NCBI GenBank assembly: GCA_964523395.1
Contig: CAZFXS010000012.1
Location: forward strand, 1-64,000
Direction of reading: 5' to 3'
Source: JANYJZ01 sp964523395
GTDB lineage: Bacteria > Bacteroidota > Ignavibacteria > UBA10030 > SZUA-254
DNA: 64,000 bases
Shown here: piece by piece, positions 43,582 through 50,308 of the stretch
How the letters are laid out: the number at the start of each line of letters is the position of its first letter
Position numbering within the stretch: position 1 is the first letter of the stretch
Translations under genes and position numbers: made by a program
Notes under the pieces: generated by a model
Told to the model about the DNA's origin: nothing
What the model saw: only the letters and a program-made list of their open reading frames with translations
The model's database searches: none

Positions 43582-44799
43582 TCAGTGGAGAATAGGAACA
43601 ATTTCCTGCTGGCGTGGCTCACCCGGCACAATAACCTCTCCGGTTTTTGATATAACGACATTGATTTCACTTCTGATGCCGAAGTCTCCCATGAAATAAA
43701 TCCCCGGTTCAATAGAAAACGAAGTTTCAGGAATGATCGTGCGCTCATCACGTGTTTCGAGATTATCCATATTTGCACCGCTGCCGTGAAGGTCTTCGGT
43801 AATGGAATGTCCCGTACGATGGATAAAATACTCGCCATACCCTGCTTTCACGATGACATTCCGGGCCGCATCATCAACATCGCATCCGCGGATGGGCTTA
43901 CGTTCGGCAAATGACTTTTTCAACAGATCAACAGCCGCGTCACGCGCATCACGGACAACGTTGAACACTTTCGTGTATTTCTCCGGCACGGATGCTCCAA
44001 GATAACCGGTCCATGTGATATCGTTGTATGTCGACCCTGGTTTATCCTTTTTCGCCCACAAGTCAATCAACACAAAATCCCCTTCATGCAATTCGGAGTG
44101 AACCTCCTTCGTCGGTTCGTAGTGAGGATTGCCGCTGTTTGCATTGACGGAACAATTCGGATCTTCCTTCGTGGCAAGTCCGTTTTCTGTAAACAGTTTT
44201 ACCATATATTGCTGAACGTCATACTCTGTAATCCGTTGTTTTCCGTTAATCCGCTGTTTCATAAATGCAAATGCTTTATCCACAACACCGCGCATAATTC
44301 TGGCGGTTTCCAAATTATCATGATACGCCTCCTCGCTCCACCGCGATTCAAAATACTGTGTCAGATTCATCGATGAAACAATATTGACGCCTGTCTTTTT
44401 TACCGTTTCAATGGTTCCCGCATCCACTTTCGAGATGTACGGTATGGCGTTACCGGGAGAATATTCCATGGCAACAGTCTTCACTCCCGAAAGAAGTTTC
44501 TTCAAACCATCTTCCAAAGACTGCCAGCTCAGGAAAATAGTTTTTTCACCGGGGAGATGATCAAGATTCCATCGTTCGATGCTGTGGACAAGCTTCCGCG
44601 GCTCCCCCTGCGCGGGAATGAGGTAAAAAAATCTCCTTGTATTCAGTATGTGTTTCGGATAATCGAGAATGCGCTGGGCATACTCGTTGCGTTTCCAGAA
44701 ATCGTAAAACAGCCATGCATCAATGTTCTGTTCAGTTAGCGCTTGTTGAATGAGTTTAACACGCTGGACCATTGCGGGTGAAGGAGAGAGTTCTGACAT
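43582..44799 (-). CDS. M24-family metallopeptidase (Xaa-Pro aminopeptidase-like)
   Basis: 405 residues. A creatinase-like N-terminal domain (about residues 1-165) precedes a pita-bread catalytic domain. Metal ligands are visible in VLIDLWAKKDKPGSTYNDIT (two Asp), HRTGHSI (His), SIEPGIYF (Glu) and IRSEINV (Glu), so the dinuclear metal site is intact. Such enzymes remove N-terminal residues next to proline or act on other amide bonds. No signal peptide, so cytoplasmic. It has its own promoter and heads the transporter unit with only a 13-base gap to the adaptor gene; whether it acts on the transported compound is not evident. Confidence 0.88.
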   Translation of the reverse strand: MSELSPSPAMVQRVKLIQQALTEQNIDAWLFYDFWKRNEYAQRILDYPKHILNTRRFFYLIPAQGEPRKLVHSIERWNLDHLPGEKTIFLSWQSLEDGLKKLLSGVKTVAMEYSPGNAIPYISKVDAGTIETVKKTGVNIVSSMNLTQYFESRWSEEAYHDNLETARIMRGVVDKAFAFMKQRINGKQRITEYDVQQYMVKLFTENGLATKEDPNCSVNANSGNPHYEPTKEVHSELHEGDFVLIDLWAKKDKPGSTYNDITWTGYLGASVPEKYTKVFNVVRDARDAAVDLLKKSFAERKPIRGCDVDDAARNVIVKAGYGEYFIHRTGHSITEDLHGSGANMDNLETRDERTIIPETSFSIEPGIYFMGDFGIRSEINVVISKTGEVIVPGEPRQQEIVPILH

Positions 44800-44843
44800 A
44801 AACGTACTTCGGCAGTTGTTCGGATTGGAGTGATTTATGGCAA

Positions 44844-44872
44844 AATATACGGACTTAAAAGAAGAGAATCAA
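44844..44872 (-). promoter_or_regulatory. Sigma70-like promoter for the M24 peptidase/exporter unit
   Basis: Minus strand TTGATT, 17 bases, TATATT, about 45 bases upstream of the start at 44799. Confidence 0.6.
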
Positions 44873-44919
44873 AAATCGGAAATGTGATAAAATAGGCACC
44901 TGCCAAACGGTTGAACAAT

Positions 44920-46203
44920 TTATTTGCCTTCCGTTAAATCAATTCTCGTTGGCGTCTCCTCTCCCGAAATAATACTTTTTGCACTCAACGCAATTGCTTT
45001 GATAATTTTTGTCATATGAGGAATGTCAAGCGTTTCATATTCATCATTCACCGTATGATAATTTTTATCAATATCTATCTGACTGGAGGAAATACTATGC
45101 GCAGGTACGCCAAGTTTTGCCAGTGTGGCATTATCCGATCGATAAAATAGGTCCTGCTCAGGATACGGGTCAGGATAAACCGACGACCCGGTATTTTGTA
45201 AACTCTTTTGTAGAATTGTACCGAACGTCGACTTGTCAAAACCGGTTATCCATGCTGTATTCGGCCCGAACTTTGAAGGAGTACCGATCATTTCAATATT
45301 AAACATTGCAACAATTTCATCGGAGTTCATTTGTTCCGAAAAATATTTTGATCCAAACCCGCCGATTTCTTCCGCGGTAAATGCCACAAATATTAACGTC
45401 CGTTCCGGCTGAGGCAGCGACTTGAAATACTTTGCCAGGGTAATAACCGCGGTTGTCCCTGATGCATCATCATCTGCACCATTTGCAATAGAATCTCCAT
45501 CCACCGGCTTTCGTATGCCAAGGTGATCATAATGTGCTGAAAAAATAACTTTTTCTTTTTCCCGCTTTCCGGGAATCATCCCCGCGATATTGGCAAGCGT
45601 CTTTGTTGCAACACTGTTTTTTATTTGCACTGAAAAGGTATTGACATTTACCGAATCTATCATAACTGCAACCAGCGAATGTCCTTCGCTTAGCTTTCGT
45701 TCAACCCCGCCTCTTCCAAAAAAATTCTTGTAGCGTTCAAATGTTTTTTGATGAGCAGGAGCTACGAGCGCCAAACAATTCATGTTTCCTTCCCGGAGAG
45801 CCGACATTGCCTGACGGAAATTATCCCCTGCACCGATATAACGAACCACAACAGTGTCAGATGTATTCCACCGGAGAGATTCGTAATTCGTCATGGCAAA
45901 AATATTCTCCGTGGGTACGTTTCTATCATTGATCATCACTTCTGCAGATTGAGGTGTAAGCTGATACACCGGAAATGACTGAAAAAAATCCGTATCGCCG
46001 GAGTATGGCTTCAATCCGGCAGAGGTAAATTCTTGCGCGATAAACTGTGCTGCTTTTTCAATTCCCGGAGCAAAGCATGATCTCCCTTCCATCGCGTCAT
46101 TGCTTAACGTTTTAATAACACGATCGACATCTGACTGCTGTATTTGCTGACAAAACAACTGCAGGGGAACCAACAACACTATGGCACAAATAAGTTTTTT
46201 CAT
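44920..46203 (-). CDS. Secreted M28-family zinc peptidase
   Basis: 427 residues from ATG 46203; a GTG six bases upstream is less likely. A signal peptide (MKKLICAIVLLVPLQLFCQQ) is followed by an N-terminal segment and a PA-like insert, then the zinc peptidase core. FSAHYDHLG gives the first His, GADDDASGTTA the bridging Asp, FTAEEIGGFGSKYF the Glu pair, and AHSISSSQIDIDKNYH the last His region. M28 enzymes are aminopeptidases or glutamate carboxypeptidases working outside the cytoplasm. This one joins the S9 and S46 enzymes as a third exported peptidase in the window. It is monocistronic, with a promoter at 46242-46270. Confidence 0.88.
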   Translation of the reverse strand: MKKLICAIVLLVPLQLFCQQIQQSDVDRVIKTLSNDAMEGRSCFAPGIEKAAQFIAQEFTSAGLKPYSGDTDFFQSFPVYQLTPQSAEVMINDRNVPTENIFAMTNYESLRWNTSDTVVVRYIGAGDNFRQAMSALREGNMNCLALVAPAHQKTFERYKNFFGRGGVERKLSEGHSLVAVMIDSVNVNTFSVQIKNSVATKTLANIAGMIPGKREKEKVIFSAHYDHLGIRKPVDGDSIANGADDDASGTTAVITLAKYFKSLPQPERTLIFVAFTAEEIGGFGSKYFSEQMNSDEIVAMFNIEMIGTPSKFGPNTAWITGFDKSTFGTILQKSLQNTGSSVYPDPYPEQDLFYRSDNATLAKLGVPAHSISSSQIDIDKNYHTVNDEYETLDIPHMTKIIKAIALSAKSIISGEETPTRIDLTEGK

Positions 46204-46241
46204 ATACACTCTTGGAAAAGATTCTGTATTATTGTTTGAAT

Positions 46242-46270
46242 AAGATAGCTGAACCGATGCATATAATCAA
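46242..46270 (-). promoter_or_regulatory. Sigma70-like promoter for the M28 peptidase
   Basis: Minus strand TTGATT, 17 bases, TATCTT, about 40 bases upstream of ATG 46203. Confidence 0.5.
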
Positions 46271-46330
46271 CAATGCAATTTTATGATTGTCTCATCAATT
46301 CATTAATCCGCTGTAATTCCTTCATCCGCT

Positions 46331-46377
46331 GTAAAATAAGAATCCCGCTTTATCGGAGAAACCGGTAAAGCGGGATT
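46331..46377 (-). terminator. Terminator of the PUR-type gene
   Basis: AATCCCGCTTTA (46341-46352) and TAAAGCGGGATT (46366-46377) form a perfect 12-base stem; on the minus strand CTTATTTTAC follows. It begins 22 bases after the stop at 46399. The stem core AATCCCGCT is the same as in the hairpin at 19605-19629. Confidence 0.85.
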
Positions 46378-46398
46378 GCGAGGATAGAACGGAAGAAC

Positions 46399-46626
46399 TT
46401 ATTTGTTTTTCAACATGCCGGTTGCTTCCGTGAGCGCATCACAGATTTGCTCGGCGGCATTGTCGAAGATAACAATATTTTTCCGCGTGAATTTTTTCTC
46501 GTCACCGTTTTTCTGCAGAGACGATTCGGCGAAGCTGATGTATTTATTTTTATTCTTCGCCTCCTTTACATCGACAAAATACGTCGACTTCCCTGCCTTA
46601 ATGGTTTTCGAAAATATTGCGTCCAT
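46399..46626 (-). CDS. PUR-family (DUF3276-like) DNA/RNA-binding protein
   Basis: 75 residues from ATG 46626, chosen because a perfect AGGAGG lies five bases before it; the frame extends upstream without homology. MDAIFSKTIKAGKSTYFVDV, then KNKYISFAESSL and RKNIVIFDNAAEQICDAL match the single PUR repeat of the small bacterial PUR-alpha-like proteins (DUF3276), known in Bacteroidota and in Borrelia (BpuR), which bind single-stranded nucleic acid. It should act in the cytoplasm in RNA or DNA binding and possibly gene control. Its promoter sits inside the groES terminator and its leader is about 105 bases with a hairpin, suggesting post-transcriptional control. Confidence 0.8.
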   Translation of the reverse strand: MDAIFSKTIKAGKSTYFVDVKEAKNKNKYISFAESSLQKNGDEKKFTRKNIVIFDNAAEQICDALTEATGMLKNK

Positions 46627-46665
46627 ACTGCCTCCTGTTGAATAATGATTGATGATGTGGGTTTT

Positions 46666-46684
46666 CCCGCAAATTTTTTGCGGG
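46666..46684 (-). other. Leader hairpin of the PUR-type gene
   Basis: CCCGCAAA (46666-46673) and TTTGCGGG (46677-46684) form a perfect eight-base stem with a three-base loop, 40 bases upstream of the ATG. On the minus strand no T-tract follows, so it is not a terminator for that strand. Confidence 0.5.
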
Positions 46685-46737
46685 ATGAACGGCAAGTTAG
46701 AAAACTTCGGGAGGGTGTCGTTCTGTGAGCTACAGCC

Positions 46738-46766
46738 AAGATAAAGAAAAAAGCAGGGGTTGTCAA
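46738..46766 (-). promoter_or_regulatory. Sigma70 promoter of the PUR-type gene inside the groES terminator
   Basis: Minus strand TTGACA (46761-46766), 17 bases, TATCTT (46738-46743). The consensus -35 lies wholly within the loop of the groES terminator hairpin and the terminator's T-tract is part of the spacer. Confidence 0.7.
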
Positions 46767-46775
46767 GTCCCCTGC
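46744..46775 (-). terminator. Terminator of groES
   Basis: GCAGGGG (46753-46759) and CCCCTGC (46769-46775) form a seven-base stem with a nine-base loop; on the minus strand TTTTTTCTTTAT follows. It starts 12 bases after the groES stop. Confidence 0.85.
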
Positions 46776-46787
46776 CCGATACAGTAA

Positions 46788-47072
46788 TTACACTATCGCA
46801 AAAATATCGCTTTCGCGCATAATTAAGAGTTCTTTGCCGTCTACTGTGACCTCGGTTCCTGAATATTTACCGTAGAGAACTTTATCGCCCACCTTTACTT
46901 CCATAGCAATCGTTTTGCCATCGTCGGATTTGCGTCCGGGACCAACTGCGACAACTTCGCCGACAACCGGTTTTTCTTTGGCAGTATCAGGAAGGAAAAT
47001 ACCGCCTTTTGTTTTCTCTTCAGCAGGCGATGGTTTTATAACAACACGATCACCCATTGGCTTAATCTTCAT
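46788..47072 (-). CDS. groES: Co-chaperonin GroES
   Basis: 94 residues, normal length. IKPMGDRVVIKPSPAEEKTK is the GroES N-terminus, GGIFLPDTAKEKP the mobile loop that contacts GroEL, and VGDKVLYGKYSGTEV the conserved roof region. It caps the GroEL folding chamber in the cytoplasm. AAAGGAGA lies seven bases before the ATG. groEL does not follow; a terminator comes 12 bases after the stop, so groES is transcribed alone here. I saw no CIRCE or sigma32-type element; a sigma70-like promoter is at 47150-47178. Confidence 0.96.
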   Translation of the reverse strand: MKIKPMGDRVVIKPSPAEEKTKGGIFLPDTAKEKPVVGEVVAVGPGRKSDDGKTIAMEVKVGDKVLYGKYSGTEVTVDGKELLIMRESDIFAIV

Positions 47073-47149
47073 ACAAAATCTCCTTTAAAATAACGCAGAA
47101 TACAAATTGAATTGAACAATCAGAAGAAATACTTATTAATGACGCTGAA

Positions 47150-47178
47150 AATATATCCAACTTCAAGAAAAAAAGCAA
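47150..47178 (-). promoter_or_regulatory. groES: Sigma70-like promoter for groES
   Basis: Minus strand TTGCTT, 17 bases, TATATT, about 78 bases upstream of the ATG. The MITE-like element's target duplication starts eight bases upstream of the -35. Confidence 0.55.
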
Positions 47179-47193
47179 GGTCACGTTTTAGGG

Positions 47194-47333
47194 CGTTCTG
47201 GCTCAGTTTAAAGAAAAGAACAACGCAGAGTCGCAAAGAGCGCAAAGAAACGCAGAGAAATAATCACTTTGCGATACTCGGCGAGCTCTGCGTCTCCGCG
47301 TTTAAGAATTATTTTTCAAAATGAGCCAGTACC
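47194..47333. mobile_element. 140-bp MITE-like element with terminal inverted repeats and 8-bp target duplication
   Basis: The ends are CGTTCTGGCTCA (47194-47205) and TGAGCCAGTACC (47322-47333), inverted repeats matching at 10 of 12 positions. They are flanked by identical TTTTAGGG at 47186-47193 and 47334-47341, as expected for a target-site duplication. The interior is an imperfect palindrome made of ACGCAGAG and CGCAAAG units on the left and CTTTGCG, CTCTGCGTCTCCGCG on the right. It holds no gene. This looks like a non-autonomous element moved in trans by a transposase that makes 8-bp duplications. It lies between the rsmI stop (47351) and the groES promoter. Confidence 0.7.
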
Positions 47334-47350
47334 TTTTAGGGGATACCTCT

Positions 47351-48061
47351 TTAGGAAGAAACATTTCCTGCAACTACGAGAACAAATTCACCTTTGATAG
47401 ATTTACTTAAAAAATAAGAATGCGCATCGGAAATCTTGCCGCGGATTATCTCCTCAAATTTTTTGGTGAGCTCCCGTGCAACGGAAATCTCCCGGTCACC
47501 GAAATACTCCTGTAACTCCCGAAGTGTTTTCAATATACGGTGGGGCGATTCATACAACACAATTGTTCGCTCTTCCGTCGCAAGATGTTCCAATTTAGTT
47601 TTACGCCCTTTTTTAATCGGAAGAAATCCTTCAAAAACAAACCGGTCCGCCGGCAATCCGCTTACGATAAGGGCCGGAAGTACTGCCGAAGCACCGGGAA
47701 TAGCAACTACAATGATATGTTCGTCCAGTGAGGCGCGGATAATACGATATGCCGGATCGGAAATGCCGGGAGTACCGGCATCGGACACAAGAGCGATTGA
47801 TACTCCCCCCTTCAACTTTTGAATTAACTCGGGCGTGCGCTGAATTTCATTATAACTGTAATAACTTATCAACGGTTTGTGAATATTGTAGTGCTTCAGA
47901 AGGATGGAAGTTGTGCGTGTATCTTCCGCCGCAATGAGATCAACATGAGAGAGAACGGAGACTGCACGATAGGTAATGTCTTCGAGATTACCGATAGGTG
48001 TACTGACAATGTACAGCGTTCCTGGTTGGACGGTAGTATTCATTGGTGAAAATGATGTCAC
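47351..48061 (-). CDS. rsmI: 16S rRNA (cytidine-1402-2'-O)-methyltransferase RsmI
   Basis: 236 residues. GTLYIVSTPIGNLEDITYRA is the RsmI N-terminus, LIAAEDTRTTSILLKHY and ALVSDAGTPGISDPAY form the SAM-binding tetrapyrrole-methylase-like fold, and IPGASAVLPALIVSGLP is typical. It methylates C1402 in the ribosomal decoding centre. The GTG start at 48061 overlaps the nadE stop as GTGA; an ATG at 48043 is the alternative. The length is shorter than E. coli RsmI because the C-terminal extension is missing, which is usual outside Gammaproteobacteria. It is co-transcribed with nadE. Confidence 0.92.
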   Translation of the reverse strand: MTSFSPMNTTVQPGTLYIVSTPIGNLEDITYRAVSVLSHVDLIAAEDTRTTSILLKHYNIHKPLISYYSYNEIQRTPELIQKLKGGVSIALVSDAGTPGISDPAYRIIRASLDEHIIVVAIPGASAVLPALIVSGLPADRFVFEGFLPIKKGRKTKLEHLATEERTIVLYESPHRILKTLRELQEYFGDREISVARELTKKFEEIIRGKISDAHSYFLSKSIKGEFVLVVAGNVSS

Positions 48062-48900
48062 ATGCCCCAGTCGCGGGCGTAGCGGAAATCGACGTTGACT
48101 GTCCTGTGGGAAATCTTTGCAATAAGCGGCGGCACCCGTTTGAATTGATTCCTCTGAATCAATCGCTGAACTTTCTGGATGAAATGCTTTTCGAATCCAC
48201 GCTCCACAAGCTCTTCTTCCGTGCGCCGTTCATCCACCATAAAGTAAAGGAGTTGATCTACAAGTTTGTAGGAAAAACCGAGCTCCTGCTCATCGGTCTG
48301 GCCCTGCCAGAGATCCGCTGTTGGTTTCTTCTCAATAATCTTTTTGGGAACACCAAGCACTTCAGCCAGTTGCCAGATTTGCGTCTTATATAAATCACCG
48401 ACAGGATTCAGCGCGCACGCCGTGTCGCCATATTGTGTCCCGTAACCAAGCATGATTTCCGTTTTGTTGCTCGTGCCGATAACCAGCGCTTTTTCTCTTG
48501 CGGAGCGGTCGTAAAGCACAATCATGCGCGCGCGCGCCATGATGTTTCCTTTGCGGACATTTTCCATGGCACCGTCTGCCGAGATCAAGGGATCAGCAAT
48601 CGGAGTGATTTCAACAGTTTCATGCCTGATGCCAAGTTGTTCTACGACCAGCTTCGCATCCGCTGCGCTCTCGGGACTGCTTGTCTTATACGGCATCAAT
48701 ACAGCAAGAACATTTTGTTTGCCAAGCGCTTCCGTGGCAAGGTACGCAACAACAGCGGAATCAACGCCTCCCGAAAGCCCGATCACAGCTTGCGAGAATC
48801 CTGTATTTGTCACTTCATCGCGGATAAACCCAACAAGCAGTTTCCGGACAATTTCGGCATTCAATTGGAGATTTTCTGAACTTTTTCCTGAGGTTTCCAT
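48058..48900 (-). CDS. nadE: NH3-dependent NAD(+) synthetase
   Basis: 280 residues. VIGLSGGVDSAVVAYLATEA is the ATP-pyrophosphatase P-loop. VIGTSNKTEIMLGYGTQYGD and PVGDLYKTQIWQLAEVLGVP are NadE hallmarks, followed by KKPTADLWQGQTDEQELGF. It converts deamido-NAD to NAD in the cytoplasm. The N-terminal glutaminase domain of larger synthetases is absent, so ammonia is the likely nitrogen donor. A promoter at 48909-48937 would place the transcript start within about two bases of the ATG, suggesting a leaderless mRNA. Confidence 0.93.
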   Translation of the reverse strand: METSGKSSENLQLNAEIVRKLLVGFIRDEVTNTGFSQAVIGLSGGVDSAVVAYLATEALGKQNVLAVLMPYKTSSPESAADAKLVVEQLGIRHETVEITPIADPLISADGAMENVRKGNIMARARMIVLYDRSAREKALVIGTSNKTEIMLGYGTQYGDTACALNPVGDLYKTQIWQLAEVLGVPKKIIEKKPTADLWQGQTDEQELGFSYKLVDQLLYFMVDERRTEEELVERGFEKHFIQKVQRLIQRNQFKRVPPLIAKISHRTVNVDFRYARDWGM

Positions 48901-48908
48901 GCAGATTG

Positions 48909-48937
48909 AAGATAGGGAAAATCGGAGGGGAATTCAA
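48909..48937 (-). promoter_or_regulatory. nadE: Sigma70-like promoter giving a near-leaderless nadE mRNA
   Basis: Minus strand TTGAAT, 17 bases, TATCTT, then only eight bases before the ATG. Confidence 0.55.
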
Positions 48938-49022
48938 CTCTTGGCGTCTCACCAGACTCCTTTATTTTTGTTATATAATTATGTAAATTTTCAAAGCACT
49001 CTAACTGTGGAGGAAATTGTAT

Positions 49023-50201
49023 ATGGCAAAACTTATTAAAGTTTACTTTATCGTTTTAATAAAATTGCTTAGTAAAATTAAACGACGAAGCAAAGTTTGC
49101 ATAACATTGCCATTTACATGCAAACTCATTCTCTTGCTGGGGTTTCAGTATTGTTTTCCCATCAACGGATTTTCTCAATCACCCTCCGACACCTATCCTC
49201 TCTGCATAACATATGGCATCTATCGTGACACAGTTATATTTGGGTTAGCAGATAATGCCACTTGCGGCATTGATTCAATGTTGGGAGAGTATATATTACA
49301 ACCTGCCAATCCTGATTCCTTTGACGTACGCTTTCTTGCGGATAGTTTATGCACGGACGGTATTCAGGGAACTTCAAAATGGGATATACAGAGTTATGAC
49401 TATCTATGCTGCAAGCCCAAAAAATACGTTTTAAGATTACAACCGCCGCTAAATTATCGTGCGGTCTTTGAACTTACGTGGTCATCAGACATTCAGGGAC
49501 ATTGGGCGAAAATTGGAATTGACCCGTTTCCATGGCTAGATATGCAAACTCAAAATGAACTTTCAATCCCATCCCCGGTTCCCTTAACAATACTAATCGA
49601 GTATTCAGGGAATTTTATTTGTGAAGATTGGAATTATTTCCCCACGTTGAATACTCCACCACAAAATGCAGATAACATTTCCCTTCAACCGGTTTTTTCA
49701 TGGACTGGCAGCTTACAGCATTACAGGATAGTTATTGCAAAAGATAGCCTCCTTTCTACACCAGTTCTTGATTCAATACTTGGCTCGTCGCATTCTTTTC
49801 AATCCATTCAATTACAAAGTAATACAAAATATTATTGGAAAATTGGTGGTTATACCGGTTGCTATTATTTGTGGAGTACTATAGAAAATTTTACCACATC
49901 ACTTACCGACAATGTGCAAGACCCCTTTACCGCTCCGACGAAGTATGGGATTTCCCAAAACTACCCTAACCCGTTCAATCCGGAAACCAATTTTGAAATA
50001 CTGATTGCAAAATTTGGAATGGTGACAGTGGATGTATTTGATATCCTCGGAAGGAAGATCACAACAATCGTAAAGAAAGAACTATCACCCGGAGTGCACA
50101 CCTTCAGATGGGACGCGAGCGGTTTTCCGGCCGGGCTCTATATATACAGAATGACTGCCGGTAACTTCTCTCAAACAAGAAAACTGACATTCATAAAATA
50201 A
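49023..50201 (+). CDS. Secreted fibronectin-like protein with type IX sorting domain
   Basis: 392 residues from ATG 49023, preceded by GGAGGA at eight bases. A basic N-terminus and one hydrophobic stretch (LILLGFQYCFPINGFSQ) form a long signal peptide. Residues about 45-215 contain several Cys and are not recognised. Residues about 215-300 look like a fibronectin-III-type domain (NTPPQNADNISLQPVFSW, then YYWKIGGYTGCYYLW). The C-terminus has GISQNYPNPFNPETNFE and ends TRKLTFIK, a type IX sorting domain. The gene is AT-rich, begins the atypical 49-54 kb stretch, and ends in a strong terminator. TATAAT at 48974-48979 is a possible -10 with no good -35. Confidence 0.75.
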   Translation: MAKLIKVYFIVLIKLLSKIKRRSKVCITLPFTCKLILLLGFQYCFPINGFSQSPSDTYPLCITYGIYRDTVIFGLADNATCGIDSMLGEYILQPANPDSFDVRFLADSLCTDGIQGTSKWDIQSYDYLCCKPKKYVLRLQPPLNYRAVFELTWSSDIQGHWAKIGIDPFPWLDMQTQNELSIPSPVPLTILIEYSGNFICEDWNYFPTLNTPPQNADNISLQPVFSWTGSLQHYRIVIAKDSLLSTPVLDSILGSSHSFQSIQLQSNTKYYWKIGGYTGCYYLWSTIENFTTSLTDNVQDPFTAPTKYGISQNYPNPFNPETNFEILIAKFGMVTVDVFDILGRKITTIVKKELSPGVHTFRWDASGFPAGLYIYRMTAGNFSQTRKLTFIK

Positions 50202-50234
50202 AAACCCCGACGTCCCTATTGCTCGTCGGGGTTT
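50202..50234. terminator. Terminator after the type IX cargo gene
   Basis: AAACCCCGACG (50202-50212) and CGTCGGGGTTT (50224-50234) form a perfect 11-base stem with an 11-base loop, directly after the stop codon. It also lies downstream of lat on the other strand. A small CACATGC/GCATGTG hairpin (50284-50300) sits between it and the lat stop. Confidence 0.85.
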
Positions 50235-50308
50235 CTCCACCGGACACTAATCCACCACGAGTAGACCGGCGTATGTTACAATCCACATGCGAAGCATGTG
50301 CCTGTGAG

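Noticed and set aside
43569..43838. N-terminal extension of the HlyD-like gene
   Set aside because: It lies inside the M24 peptidase gene in another frame; ATG 43568 begins right after that gene's stop and is followed by a signal-like helix.
47194..47333. CRISPR-like array from the repeated CGCAGAG/CGCAAAG units
   Set aside because: Units are 7-10 bases with no spacers, arranged as a palindrome between inverted ends; no cas genes are present.
50284..50300. CACATGC/GCATGTG hairpin as a lat terminator
   Set aside because: Seven-base stem without a T-tract; the neighbouring 11-base stem at 50202-50234 is the stronger candidate.
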